Assembly: GCA_041936745.1 (NCBI GenBank)
Contig: JBHGWS010000091.1
Coordinates: forward strand, 1-22,222
Length of the DNA stretch: 22,222 nucleotides
Reading direction: 5' to 3'
Source of the DNA: Darwinibacter acetoxidans_A
GTDB taxonomy: Bacteria > Bacillota > Limnochordia > Darwinibacteriales > Darwinibacteriaceae
A program made the position numbers and the translations under genes. The first letter of the stretch is position 1. Each line of letters begins with the position of its first letter. This document shows positions 1 to 7,271 of this stretch, piece by piece. Under the pieces are notes generated by a model that was not told the origin of the DNA, did not search any database, and worked only from the letters and a program-made list of their open reading frames with translations.

Positions 1-448
1 CGGGCAGGTTAATTTCCCCCAACATGCTGCCGGGGGTAAAGCCAACTATATCCGCAGAATAGAAGTTATTGGCCACCAGTATCTTTTCGTTTTCTGCCAG
101 TATTTCTCGAATGTACTTTAGTTCCCCGCAAGAAACTAGGGGAGCAGCAGCTCCCCCCATGTAGACAACTTTTTCTAAGCCATAGCGCTGCACAAGAGCC
201 CACAAATGCCGGCCGAAATGAAATGGTTCTTCGCCGCTTTCATTATCAACGGCAACTTCCACACCCAGTTCCGCAACCCTCCTGCCAAACTCGGGATAAG
301 AGGTAGCTAAAATGATGCGCTCAAAGCCTGCCTCTCCTGCTTTATTAATCAAATCCAGGACAATCCCCCGGCGGACTCGGTGCATTTTCTCTTCCAACTC
401 ACTGTTGATGGGACCGCCTTCGAAAATAACTAAAGTGACTTGTGCCAT
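1..448 (-). CDS. Nucleotidyltransferase-like protein (C-terminus cut by window edge)
   Basis: The first 149 residues are visible, read from an ATG at 448; the rest runs off the left edge. The reading frame is open throughout and alternates hydrophobic strands with helices in a Rossmann/GT-A-like way. It resembles small NTP-transferase-type proteins of the CofC/MobA kind through two segments: VVYMGGAAAPLVS around residues 106-118 and ILVANNFYSADIVGF around residues 128-142. The usual N-terminal GXGXRXG-type nucleotide loop is not present, so the family call is tentative and the substrate is unknown. The ATG follows the hpf stop codon by one base with no clear ribosome site of its own, so translation is probably coupled to hpf and the two genes share a transcript. 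Confidence 0.5.
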   Translation of the reverse strand, partial: MAQVTLVIFEGGPINSELEEKMHRVRRGIVLDLINKAGEAGFERIILATSYPEFGRRVAELGVEVAVDNESGEEPFHFGRHLWALVQRYGLEKVVYMGGAAAPLVSCGELKYIREILAENEKILVANNFYSADIVGFTPGSMLGEINLP

Positions 449-449
449 T

Positions 450-986
450 TTAATACGCCGGTTCGATTAACCCGTAATTGCCGTCACGCCGTTTATAAAC
501 CACGTTGACATCATCCGTATCCGCATTGGTGAAAACGAAAAAGTCATGCCCCAAAAGTTCCATCTGCATCACGGCTTCTTCCGTATCCATCGGTTTTAGG
601 GCAAAGCGCTTGGTGCGCACAATACGGGGGCCCTTGTCTTTATCCGGTATAGGCGGGACAATTTCTCCCAGCTTCGGCCCGTGGATCTTACGGTTAATTC
701 TCGTCCTATATTTATTAAACTGACGTTCAATCCGATCTGTGGCCGCGTCTATGGATGTGTACATATCAGCGGTTTTACCTTCGCCTCGAAGAATAATCCC
801 AGATAGATTCATCGTTACTTCCGCAATATGAATTCCCCGCTCAATCCGGAGCATTACTTCCGCCGACAGCGTCTGATTTTGGTTAAGGTACTTTTCCACC
901 TTAGCCACTTTCTTTTCCGCGTAGGAACGCAAAGCCTGGGTAACCTCCAAATTTTTGCCGGAAACATTGATTCTGATTGTGTCCAC
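450..986 (-). CDS. hpf: Long-form ribosome hibernation promoting factor (HPF/YvyD)
   Basis: This 178-residue protein has the long-HPF layout. Residues 1-100 are the S30AE/RaiA domain (IRINVSGKNLEVTQALRSYA, then the basic NKYRTRINRKIHG). A linker follows, and residues 118-178 are the C-terminal dimerisation domain (RTKRFALKPMDTEEAVMQM, LLGHDFFVFTN, YKRRDGNYGLIEP). Long HPF binds the 30S subunit and pairs two 70S ribosomes into inactive 100S dimers in stationary phase. The start is a GTG at 986, set by an AAGGAG 8 bases upstream. A sigma-H-like promoter lies 45-74 bases ahead. In Bacillus the orthologue also sits just beyond the fliS-fliT end of the flagellar region, which agrees with the context here. 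Confidence 0.95.
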   Translation of the reverse strand: MDTIRINVSGKNLEVTQALRSYAEKKVAKVEKYLNQNQTLSAEVMLRIERGIHIAEVTMNLSGIILRGEGKTADMYTSIDAATDRIERQFNKYRTRINRKIHGPKLGEIVPPIPDKDKGPRIVRTKRFALKPMDTEEAVMQMELLGHDFFVFTNADTDDVNVVYKRRDGNYGLIEPAY

Positions 987-1030
987 TCAACTCACTCCTT
1001 CGATGCCAGCTGTAGTGATCTATGTTCCTA

Positions 1031-1060
1031 ATATTACCCTTAAAAAACGGTTAATCCTTC
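1031..1060 (-). promoter_or_regulatory. Candidate sigma-H-type promoter for hpf
   Basis: Reading the minus strand, GAAGGATTA (1052-1060) matches the sigma-H -35 consensus RNAGGAWWW at all nine positions. After a 12-base spacer, GGGTAATAT (1031-1039) matches the -10 consensus RNNGAATWW except for one base. Bacillus subtilis yvyD is known to use sigma-H, so the match fits the gene. TAATAT could also serve as a sigma-A -10, but no good -35 lies 17 bases ahead of it. The call is by eye only. Confidence 0.45.
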
Positions 1061-1067
1061 TTCTTAC

Positions 1068-1095
1068 TAAAAAAGACTGGGTTCTCACCCAGTCT
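1068..1095 (-). terminator. Intrinsic terminator of the cold-shock gene
   Basis: On the minus strand a 9-bp stem AGACTGGGT/ACCCAGTCT with a GAGA tetraloop is followed by TTTTTAGT. It lies 8 bases after the csp stop codon and upstream of the hpf promoter, separating the two genes. Confidence 0.9.
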
Positions 1096-1102
1096 GTCCG
1101 TT

Positions 1103-1303
1103 TTACACTTTCACAACGTTTGAAGCCTGCGGCCCTCTGTCGCCCTCGACTATGTCGAACTCGACGCTTTCGCCCTCCTGGAGAGTTTTAAAGCCCTCGT
1201 CTTGAATTGCCGAAAAGTGCACGAACACGTCCCCTTCTCCATCCTCACGTTCAATAAATCCATATCCCTTTTCAGCATTAAACCACTTAACTGTTCCCAG
1301 CAT
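1103..1303 (-). CDS. Cold-shock protein, CspA family
   Basis: This is a 66-residue single-domain cold-shock protein of normal length. It carries GTVKWFN at residues 3-9, RNP1 as KGYGFIE (12-18), RNP2 as VFVHFSAI (26-33), and the usual C-terminal GPQASNVVKV. Such proteins are OB-fold, single-stranded nucleic-acid binding RNA chaperones of the cytoplasm. The ATG at 1303 has an AGGAGG box (1315-1320) 11 bases ahead. It forms its own unit: a sigma-A promoter at 1358-1387, a leader of about 47 nt (short for a cold-inducible cspA, whose leaders are usually longer), and a strong terminator at 1068-1095. It sits between the flagellar block and hpf, with no evident functional link to either. Confidence 0.95.
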   Translation of the reverse strand: MLGTVKWFNAEKGYGFIEREDGEGDVFVHFSAIQDEGFKTLQEGESVEFDIVEGDRGPQASNVVKV

Positions 1304-1357
1304 TATTAAACATTCCTCCTACTTTAAAACTCCGGCCGCAACCTCTCCGGTAAGCTT

Positions 1358-1387
1358 ACTGTAACACAATCGGCAGCGTCCTGTCAA
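1358..1387 (-). promoter_or_regulatory. Sigma-A promoter of the cold-shock gene
   Basis: On the minus strand, a perfect -35 TTGACA (1382-1387) is separated by 18 bases from the -10 TACAGT (1358-1363, four of six matches). It starts 16 bases past the end of the upstream flagellar gene, so the flagellar transcript probably also reads into csp. Confidence 0.7.
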
Positions 1388-1402
1388 GAGTTGGCGGAGG
1401 CG

Positions 1403-1873
1403 CTAAGTGTCCTTAAACCCGTACGCTTTGCCTGCCCTGGCCGCCTTTGCGGGATCTTCCAGCAGGCTTTTCGCCCGGGAAATATACTTGTTCAGTAAAA
1501 GTTCATTTTCCTTTTCCTGCTTTTCCAACGCTTCAAGAAGTGGAATAAAGCTTGCAAGCAGTTTTTCTAAGGCCGCCAACTCCTTTTGGTAAACGGCGGG
1601 CGCGGCTTCTTGTAAGCGCGGGATTGAAAATTCCGCGATCTCAAACTGAGCCGCCAGGCCTGCCTGCAGCTGCCGCAGCTTCCCTTCGTGGGCGGCGGCT
1701 TTGGTTAAAAGGGTATGTTTTTGTTCCAAAATTTGGAGAAGATCATCTAAACGGCCTGCCTCAATCAGTTTTTTCTCCTGGGGCCCTATCTCCTTCATGC
1801 GGCTGTAAATTCCCGCCTGTTTTTTATAAACCGCGGCTAATTCCCCCAACATTTTACCCCTAATAGCGGTCAT
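1403..1873 (-). CDS. FliT/FlgN-like flagellar export chaperone (putative)
   Basis: This helical, charged protein of about 156 residues lies directly downstream of fliS, where Bacillus and Clostridium carry fliT. The pattern is that of FlgN/FliT-type chaperones: a long N-terminal helix (MLGELAAVYKKQAGIYSRMKEI), a turn, LLQILEQKHTLL, and a second long coiled-coil region rich in Leu, Glu and Lys near residues 100-145. These chaperones hold late flagellar substrates for export. The ATG at 1873 overlaps the fliS stop as ATGA, which suggests translational coupling. An alternative ATG at 1852 has TAGGGG just ahead of it, and a more upstream ATG at 1900 is less likely. No sequence motif is decisive, so the name rests largely on position. 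Confidence 0.55.
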   Translation of the reverse strand: MTAIRGKMLGELAAVYKKQAGIYSRMKEIGPQEKKLIEAGRLDDLLQILEQKHTLLTKAAAHEGKLRQLQAGLAAQFEIAEFSIPRLQEAAPAVYQKELAALEKLLASFIPLLEALEKQEKENELLLNKYISRAKSLLEDPAKAARAGKAYGFKDT

Positions 1874-2241
1874 TTTGTTTGGGACACCACCGATTCCCAT
1901 GTGTCCCGCAGTTCCTGCAGCATTTTTAAAGCGTCTGCCGCCTTGGTTGGGTCCTTTTTAACGTTGGCTTGGATCAGCAGGTCGTTGACATAACCGTAGA
2001 GGCGCTGTAAATTATGGGCAATTTCCCCCACATCAAGATTTAAGGAAAGTTCAAGTTCATTAATAATGGCTTGTGTACGAAGCAGTTTTTCGTGGGCTGC
2101 TTCGATCTTGCCCGCTTCCATATGTTCCTTGGCCTGTTTGGCAAAGCGGATCGCGCCGTCAAAAAGCATTAATAACAGCTCGCCCTGCGATGCCGTAGCT
2201 ATTTGCGTCTGCCGATAGGCTTGATAAGCATGAACACTCAT
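1870..2241 (-). CDS. fliS: Flagellin export chaperone FliS
   Basis: This 123-residue protein has the FliS hallmarks: the N-terminal YQAYRQTQIATASQGELLLMLFDGAIRF (residues 6-33, in the usual place) and a four-helix body with LNLDVGEIAHNLQRLYGYVNDLL around residues 68-90. FliS is a cytoplasmic chaperone that binds the flagellin C-terminus and keeps it from polymerising before export; it also binds FliW in Bacillus. The ATG at 2241 has AAGGGGG 7 bases upstream. Its stop overlaps the start of the next gene. Its normal client gene, flagellin, and the usual preceding fliD are not in this window, although fliW and csrA are close by. Confidence 0.93.
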   Translation of the reverse strand: MSVHAYQAYRQTQIATASQGELLLMLFDGAIRFAKQAKEHMEAGKIEAAHEKLLRTQAIINELELSLNLDVGEIAHNLQRLYGYVNDLLIQANVKKDPTKAADALKMLQELRDTWESVVSQTK

Positions 2242-2260
2242 GATGTACCCCCTTTATCCC

Positions 2261-2629
2261 CTACGCCCACGCATCAATTAACAGCCCTACCATCTCACGG
2301 ATGAGAGCCAGAGTTTCTAAAAGTTCCCGCGGCGGAATTTCTTTAATGACTTCGTTAGTAGCTTTATCAATCACTTCCACCATAATCCTTTCCGCCCCCT
2401 CGTGAACGGAAAACTTCAGTCCCTTATTGATAAATTCCATGGCCCCGTTAATCCTCTCTATCGCCGATTCCAGGTCCTCACGGGGTACTTCCTCTTCAAC
2501 CGCGGCTTTTTCCCGGGCTTCAACTATTTGTCGTTCGGCTGTGGCGGCATTTTCTTTTCTCGCCGACTCGGCACCGGCCACGTAATCCGTGTTAACCACA
2601 TCCTGGGAACCGCGCACCCGTAAACTCAT
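2261..2629 (-). CDS. flaG: FlaG family flagellar protein
   Basis: This is a 122-residue protein with a variable, polar, Glu/Ala-rich N-terminal half (likely helical, residues 15-55) and a typical FlaG domain in the second half: LKFSVHEGAERIMVEVIDKATNEVIKEIPP (about residues 70-100), then a hydrophobic helix ending LLIDAWA. FlaG proteins influence filament length, and in Bacillus (YvyC) the gene lies between hag and fliD. The ATG at 2629 is preferred because GAGGTGA sits 4 bases upstream; a further 13 codons could be read from 2668 but lack a ribosome site. fliS follows 19 bases on. Between this gene and csrA there are only 68 bases, with no flagellin gene. Confidence 0.85.
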   Translation of the reverse strand: MSLRVRGSQDVVNTDYVAGAESARKENAATAERQIVEAREKAAVEEEVPREDLESAIERINGAMEFINKGLKFSVHEGAERIMVEVIDKATNEVIKEIPPRELLETLALIREMVGLLIDAWA

Positions 2630-2697
2630 AAAATCACCTCGCGCTATGAGATAGTAGCCACCCATCAAGAGTGAGCAGGCTTTTAGCCAGATTATAA

Positions 2698-2934
2698 TTA
2701 AGATTGGGAATCGCGGACGATGCGCTCTAAGGCCTCCAAATCGATTTCCTTATCTAAAACAGCTCGCCGGTTTTCCGCCTGGATCTCCTGATAGATCTCC
2801 TGGCGGTGGACCATGATTTCCCGGGGAGCATCAATGCCCAATTTAACTTGTTCACCGCGGACATCTACCACAACTATACGAATATGATCGCCAATCATAA
2901 TACTCTGATCCACTTTTCGTGTTAAAACCAACAT
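2698..2934 (-). CDS. csrA: Carbon storage regulator CsrA
   Basis: This 78-residue protein matches CsrA along its length: MLVLTRKVDQSIMIGD at the start, IRIVVVDVRGEQVKLGIDAPREI in the beta-strand core, and VHRQEIYQEI (residues 42-51) with the RNA-contacting Arg44. The C-terminal extension of about 20 residues is typical of Gram-positive CsrA, where it helps FliW antagonise it. CsrA is a dimeric RNA-binding repressor that blocks ribosome access at GGA motifs, classically on the flagellin leader. The ATG at 2934 has GGGAGGG about 10 bases upstream. It lies 46 bases downstream of fliW in the usual fliW-csrA pairing, but the flagellin gene that normally follows is missing. Confidence 0.97.
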   Translation of the reverse strand: MLVLTRKVDQSIMIGDHIRIVVVDVRGEQVKLGIDAPREIMVHRQEIYQEIQAENRRAVLDKEIDLEALERIVRDSQS

Positions 2935-2980
2935 AGCCTCGTCCCTCCCTGGACCTTATTCTTTCCGAATCAGCGGTTAT

Positions 2981-3481
2981 TTAGACCGATTCCCGTACTT
3001 CTTCGGGAGGCACAGGATCTTCTTCCCGGGATTTTTTACGCTGTAAGAAGGCGTTTTTATGCATTTCCGCCAAGACATTGTGCTTTGTATGATAAGAGCC
3101 TTCCGCCACCACAATTTGGGCGCCCTGTTTTTCCTTCATATTTATAACTAGGGGTGCCTGCAGATTAACCGTCATTTCAGCTAAATTGTCGGGAATAGTG
3201 ACAATCCCGTACACTCTGCCATCATCCGGCGATGTCAGCTGGAGCAGATCAATTTCTTCTTGTTTCAATTTTACGGAATAATCTCTGCAGACCAACTCCG
3301 GCAGCATCAGCACAAATGTTAAACTCGGTTCGTCCACGGATTGTAAGAAGTTGAAAAACCCTTCTTCCCGCTCCACCAGAACGTAACGATGATATTCGGA
3401 AAACCCCAAAAGCCCGACTGGAAAAGTGATGATATCTTTTTCCTCTATTTCCAAGGTACCGAGCCTTGTTTGTAATTTCAC
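2981..3481 (-). CDS. fliW: Flagellar assembly factor FliW
   Basis: This 166-residue FliW carries the family signature near the N-terminus (LGTLEIEEKDIITFPVGLLGFSEYHRYVLV), then FNFLQSVDEPSLTFVLMLP and GIVTIPDNLAEMTVNLQAPLVIN. FliW binds flagellin and CsrA in turn: when flagellin is exported, free FliW sequesters CsrA and relieves repression. The chosen start is GTG at 3481, which overlaps the yviE stop as GTGA and has AGAGGGG about 8 bases ahead; another in-frame GTG three codons upstream is possible. The C-terminal 15 residues are charged and family-variable. Gene order yviE-fliW-csrA matches Bacillus. Confidence 0.95.
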   Translation of the reverse strand: MKLQTRLGTLEIEEKDIITFPVGLLGFSEYHRYVLVEREEGFFNFLQSVDEPSLTFVLMLPELVCRDYSVKLKQEEIDLLQLTSPDDGRVYGIVTIPDNLAEMTVNLQAPLVINMKEKQGAQIVVAEGSYHTKHNVLAEMHKNAFLQRKKSREEDPVPPEEVRESV

Positions 3482-3993
3482 CCTATCCACCCCTCTTTGC
3501 TTGCCTGTTCAACTTGAATGCGGACTGCACCCATCTCCCAGCTGATCCGAGGAGGGCTGCCCCGGTATTCAATTTCTGCTCCTCCCGCCGCCCAGCTAAT
3601 CCCCATTTCGTAATGAAAATCGATTTTGGGCCTGGTACGCGGAGCCGCCTCTATATTCAATTCGGGAATTTCCGCCGCCATCCTGGCCGAGTAAATTTCC
3701 GAAAAAATCATGCGCTCTTGAAAACGGCCGGCCTTGGCCATAACCTCATCGCCTTCGCGGCTTAAAGCTGCGATAGCTGTCAGCACTTTTTCATAAGCTG
3801 CCTGCCTGATCTGAAGGCTTAAGTCAACATAACTGCCCGCACCAAGCTCATTTAGGCATTCTGCCTGCTCAATATTTATTTCCGGCCCGCTCCGTTCAAT
3901 CTGTATCTGGGAGACTTGCTGCTTAATTTCCATTAAGGGCCATTCATTCTCAATTCGCACCTGTGGGTAAGTTGTCCTAATGGTTATAAACAT
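3478..3993 (-). CDS. YviE-like flagellar-locus protein (DUF6470 type)
   Basis: This 171-residue protein lies between flgL and fliW, the position of Bacillus yviE. Its start MFITIRTTYPQVRIENEWPLMEIKQ and repeated short strands ending in Ile/Glu (QISQIQIERSGPEINIEQAEC style) are typical of that family. The later part includes PKIDFHYEMGISWAAGG and ISWEMGAVRIQVE. The function of the family is unknown; conservation in flagellar operons suggests a minor role in filament assembly or FliW/CsrA control. The ATG at 3993 follows the flgL stop by about 8 bases with only a weak AGGG ribosome site, so it may be translationally coupled. Its stop overlaps the fliW start. Confidence 0.8.
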   Translation of the reverse strand: MFITIRTTYPQVRIENEWPLMEIKQQVSQIQIERSGPEINIEQAECLNELGAGSYVDLSLQIRQAAYEKVLTAIAALSREGDEVMAKAGRFQERMIFSEIYSARMAAEIPELNIEAAPRTRPKIDFHYEMGISWAAGGAEIEYRGSPPRISWEMGAVRIQVEQASKEGWIG

Positions 3994-4003
3994 GGGCTTT
4001 ACC

Positions 4004-4936
4004 CTAGCGCAGGAAGTCTATTAGAGATGGCTGGATAATCCGGGCACCTACGGACAAAGCGGTGCGGTAAGAAAACTCCTCCATTTTCAAATGCATAATC
4101 GCCTCAGCATAATCCAGGTCCTCGGTTTCGGATAAGAGCTTTTGCACATTCAATGTCAGATCCAATAAGCGTTCGTGGGCCAGCTCCACTCTGTTTTGCT
4201 TGCCCCCCAATTCGGAAACCTGCCGCAAAACCCCATCAAGAGCGGTATCTAAATCCCCCATAACTTCCGATTCTTTACCGCTGTCTGACGTTAAACTGCT
4301 GTGTAACTCAACTAAAGCGTCAAAAACCGGCTGGAAAAGATCTCTCCCTTTCATATTCACACCCATAGTTATGCCTACGCCGATTTCAAACTCCAGGGCC
4401 TTGTCGTCTCCTTTAAAATCAATAGAAGGAATGCCGCCCTGATTAGCCCCCTCTTCCCCATCGTCGTTGTTTTCATCGGCATTTTCCGCGCCATTAATGA
4501 CAAAAGGCGGGCTTTGGGTCTGATGGCCGCCGAATAAGTAGCGGCCGCCGTGGGTGGAATTGGCAAGCTGAATCAGATTATCGTGCAGCTGATAGACTTC
4601 ATCGGCTAAAGCCCGGCGGGAAGTGTCATCGAGATGAGTTGACGCACCCCGGTTTGCTAATTCCTTAGCCCGGTGGATAACGCTGATGACATCTTTTAAC
4701 ACTATATCGGCCGACTCCAGCCAAGAAGCGGCGCTCTCCGTATTGCGCACATATTGTTCTGTTTCTCGTAAAGATGTGCGCATACGCAAGATGTCACCGG
4801 CTTTGACCGGATCATCTGAGGGCACTCTAATCTGTTTTTTTGAGCCCAGCTGGCTGTTTAAACGATCCAGGCGGGACATACTCCTCTGCAGGTTTAAAAG
4901 TAAATTATTGCTCATTGTCCGATTGGTAATACGCAT
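4004..4936 (-). CDS. flgL: Flagellar hook-filament junction protein FlgL (HAP3)
   Basis: This is a 310-residue flagellin-fold protein. The N-terminus MRITNRTMSNNLLLNLQRSMSRLDRLN and KQIRVPSDDPVKAGDILRMR are characteristic of FlgL. The central GGRYLFGGHQTQSPPF is the hallmark stretch before the variable domain, and the C-terminal helix (LDYAEAIMHLKMEEFSYRTALSVGARI) completes the coiled-coil D0/D1. The variable middle has an unusual acidic insert (ENADENNDDGEE, near residues 152-163). FlgL joins the hook-side FlgK to the flagellin filament outside the cell. The ATG at 4936 has AGGGGG 7 bases upstream and lies 11 bases after flgK. Confidence 0.95.
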   Translation of the reverse strand: MRITNRTMSNNLLLNLQRSMSRLDRLNSQLGSKKQIRVPSDDPVKAGDILRMRTSLRETEQYVRNTESAASWLESADIVLKDVISVIHRAKELANRGASTHLDDTSRRALADEVYQLHDNLIQLANSTHGGRYLFGGHQTQSPPFVINGAENADENNDDGEEGANQGGIPSIDFKGDDKALEFEIGVGITMGVNMKGRDLFQPVFDALVELHSSLTSDSGKESEVMGDLDTALDGVLRQVSELGGKQNRVELAHERLLDLTLNVQKLLSETEDLDYAEAIMHLKMEEFSYRTALSVGARIIQPSLIDFLR

Positions 4937-4947
4937 TGGAAAACCCC

Positions 4948-6462
4948 CTAACGCCCGACTATGCCTAAGCGGTTAATGATCACATCTAAGGTTTCATCGA
5001 CAGCGGTCATCATGCGGGCCGCGGCACCGTAAGCATGTTGAAAACGGATCATATTGGCCATTTCTTCATCCAGGCTGACACCTGAGACCGATTCTCTTAA
5101 ATTGGTGAGATGGTTTGCTAAAACTTCTTCGTTCTCCACCATTTTAAGCGACTTTTGCGTTACCACTCCCAGGGCGGAAATAATGGAGTTAAAAGATTCC
5201 CCTAAGGTGACTTCGCCACCTGCAGGCGGCTCAAAGCGCAAGCGGGCAAGCCGCAGGGCATTTAAACCGTTGCCTGCTCCAAAGTCAGCAACGGGGTCAT
5301 CTCCCGACGGTAGGCCGCCCTCTAGGTAAGCGGCTCTAATCAGCTCAACATCGGCAGCAATTTCTGAGTTGACGATGATGTTTAAAGCGGCAAACTCGCC
5401 CGCATCTTCCGTATCTGCCGATTTTTTAAATTCAAAAAAGTCCAGCCTATATTTTCCTTCAACACCCTGCTTGTAACCACCATGTCCCGCCAAGTCGTAA
5501 CCTTCGTTATGAATGCGGTTGAATTCATTTGCAAAGTTTAAAGTCCATTCATCCAGCTCATCTATAAAGTGCTGGACTTCCACATCCCGCAGTTGGCGTA
5601 AGCCGCCCAGCTCGCCGGCGCGGATTTCCACCGGTGCACCGGTGGCGGCCCAGAAGATTTCGTTTTTTTCGTAACCCTGGTCTTTATTGGCCACACTGTT
5701 AGTCGTCATGCCGTAAGAAGTACTGCGGTGCACAAGGCTGGCGCCGCCTACCGTTACGCTCACCATATTGGCATGGTCCTGGATAACTTCAATATCCACT
5801 AATTTAGAAAGATCTTCTAAAAGAGCATCTCTTGTATCCAGCAAATCGTTGGGCAGGCTGCCTGTCGCACTGATTTTACCTATTTGGACATTTAAATCGG
5901 CAATGCGAGCCGACAGTGAATTAATTTCGCTTACTTTAATGGGGATATTGGTGTTGACGTTTTCCCTTAAATTCTGCAGCTGTTCCCTGGTGTTGTGGAT
6001 CGCCTCAACTAAAACCTGCGCCCTCTGCACCACTACTTCCCGCACAGAATCAAAATCCGGTTCCCGGCTTAAATCCTGCAGGGAATCCCAGAAATGATCT
6101 AAAGCGGCGTGGATACCGTTTTCTGTCGGTTCATTGAAGAAAAGCTCCACTTGGGTTAAGCCATCTTGCAAGCTTTCCCAATATTTTAGGCTGTGGAACT
6201 GCTGCCGCAGGCGCATTTCCACGAAATTATCGCGCAGACGCGTAATTTGGCTGATTTCCACTCCCGTGCCTAACTGGCCGCCGGAAGGCGTGTGGCCGAG
6301 CATAGGCATGGGAAAAGGCCGGGTTGCGGCATGCACTGCACTTTGGCGCGAAAAATTAGGATTGTTGGCATTAGCCACATTATGGCCCGTAACATCTAAA
6401 GATATCTGCTGGGCCTGTAATGCCCGCAGGGCTATGGAAATTCCGCTGAAAGTTGTCCTCAT
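4948..6462 (-). CDS. flgK: Flagellar hook-associated protein FlgK (HAP1)
   Basis: This 504-residue protein starts with the rod/hook/HAP consensus (SGISIALRALQAQQISLDVTGHNVANANNPNFSRQ, residues 7-41). It shows FlgK-specific NEFNRIHNEGYDLAG in the middle and ends with the conserved C-terminal helix VSLDEEMANMIRFQHAYGAAARMMTAVDETLDVIINRLG. FlgK forms the first junction layer between hook and filament and is exported by the flagellar type III system with FlgN as chaperone. The ATG at 6462 has AAAGGTG 8 bases upstream and lies 5 bases after the flgN stop. Order flgN-flgK-flgL is standard. Confidence 0.97.
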   Translation of the reverse strand: MRTTFSGISIALRALQAQQISLDVTGHNVANANNPNFSRQSAVHAATRPFPMPMLGHTPSGGQLGTGVEISQITRLRDNFVEMRLRQQFHSLKYWESLQDGLTQVELFFNEPTENGIHAALDHFWDSLQDLSREPDFDSVREVVVQRAQVLVEAIHNTREQLQNLRENVNTNIPIKVSEINSLSARIADLNVQIGKISATGSLPNDLLDTRDALLEDLSKLVDIEVIQDHANMVSVTVGGASLVHRSTSYGMTTNSVANKDQGYEKNEIFWAATGAPVEIRAGELGGLRQLRDVEVQHFIDELDEWTLNFANEFNRIHNEGYDLAGHGGYKQGVEGKYRLDFFEFKKSADTEDAGEFAALNIIVNSEIAADVELIRAAYLEGGLPSGDDPVADFGAGNGLNALRLARLRFEPPAGGEVTLGESFNSIISALGVVTQKSLKMVENEEVLANHLTNLRESVSGVSLDEEMANMIRFQHAYGAAARMMTAVDETLDVIINRLGIVGR

Positions 6463-6467
6463 CTTTA

Positions 6468-6932
6468 TTACACCTTTCGGTCAAAAATCGTTTTCACCTG
6501 TGAGCTGGCGCCCGTTGGGGCATAGGTTGCCTGGTTGTCGTCACCGACAAGGACATTTAAGGAAAACTGCACATAAGCCAGAGATTCCGCCAACAACTGC
6601 TGGTTGACATGGTTTAATGCTTGTAAGGCGGCCAGGTTCTCCGCTAGCTCCGCGATGAGGGAGGCTAACTCTGCCTGCCTCGCCGCCTCTGCATTAAGCC
6701 GCCAGTTGGCGGGGTCTGCCGCCAGGCCCAACGCATCGAAAAGGAGCCTGCGCTCCCCGTCCGTTTTTTCCAGCTCAACTAAAACGCCTTGTTCTTGGGC
6801 AGCGCAATCCGCCACCACCTTGGCATCGTTAATGTTTTCCCGCTTCTTGCTGCCCAGCCCAATCAACTCTTGCAGCAGCCGGTTTTCCGTTTCCAAAACA
6901 CAGATTAAATCCTGCATTAAATCCACAAGCAT
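6468..6932 (-). CDS. flgN: Flagellar chaperone FlgN
   Basis: This helical protein of about 154 residues lies between flgM and flgK, as in most bacteria. The N-terminal LMQDLICVLETENRLLQELIGLGSKKRENI and a later LAALQALNHVNQQLLAESLAYVQFSLNVL are typical FlgN helices, the latter ending in the segment that binds FlgK/FlgL. FlgN keeps these junction proteins export-competent. The exact start is uncertain: ATG at 6932 overlaps the flgM stop (TGATG) but leaves only 3 bases after AGAGG, whereas a GTG at 6926 gives a better 9-base spacing. A TTG at 6935 also exists. Confidence 0.85.
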   Translation of the reverse strand: MLVDLMQDLICVLETENRLLQELIGLGSKKRENINDAKVVADCAAQEQGVLVELEKTDGERRLLFDALGLAADPANWRLNAEAARQAELASLIAELAENLAALQALNHVNQQLLAESLAYVQFSLNVLVGDDNQATYAPTGASSQVKTIFDRKV

Positions 6933-7213
6933 CAACCTCTATCAAATGATTTGAGGATTCCCCGGGCAATCTGCCGCGTTGAAATCTCGTAAGTATCGGA
7001 TTTAAGCGCCTTTTTAATCTCCTCTGCCTGGGGTCTAATCGCCGGGGCGTCTTTCAGTTTCTGCAGCATTACCTGCATTTCTTTACCTTCCGCGGACAGT
7101 TCAACTTCATCGCTGAAGGACACATCCGCAGTTTTTTGCCGTGCCCGGCTGATCTGCTTTTGCTCTTGATAAATCTGCGCAATGCGCTGCACAGCTTTGT
7201 TAGAAATAATCAT
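6932..7213 (-). CDS. flgM: Anti-sigma-28 factor FlgM
   Basis: This 93-residue protein has the FlgM pattern: a basic, flexible N-terminal half with IYQEQKQISRARQK, then DEVELSAEGKEMQVMLQKLKDAP (about residues 35-57), then helices ending in TYEISTRQIARGILKSF, the segment that binds sigma-28/SigD. FlgM holds the flagellar sigma factor until the hook is complete and FlgM is removed or exported. The ATG at 7213 has AAGGGG 7 bases upstream. A sigma-28-like promoter candidate precedes it, which would give the usual autoregulatory loop. Its stop overlaps the flgN start. Confidence 0.93.
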   Translation of the reverse strand: MIISNKAVQRIAQIYQEQKQISRARQKTADVSFSDEVELSAEGKEMQVMLQKLKDAPAIRPQAEEIKKALKSDTYEISTRQIARGILKSFDRG

Positions 7214-7242
7214 GGTTAAACCCCTTTCTTCCCTTACTTCTT

Positions 7243-7271
7243 TCTTCGGCAGATCTAGAGCAAGACTTTAG
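7243..7271 (-). promoter_or_regulatory. Candidate sigma-28 (SigD-type) promoter for flgM
   Basis: On the minus strand CTAAA (7267-7271) and GCCGAAGA (7243-7250, six of eight matches to GCCGATAA) are separated by 16 bases. That is one base longer than the usual TAAA-N15-GCCGATAA spacing. The element lies immediately after the upstream gene and 30 bases before the flgM ATG. flgM is commonly transcribed from such a promoter, but the spacing and two mismatches make this tentative. Confidence 0.35.

Noticed and set aside
2261..2668. A longer FlaG start at 2668
   Set aside because: The extra 13 codons overlap the ribosome site GAGGTGA that fits the ATG at 2629, and the longer start has none.
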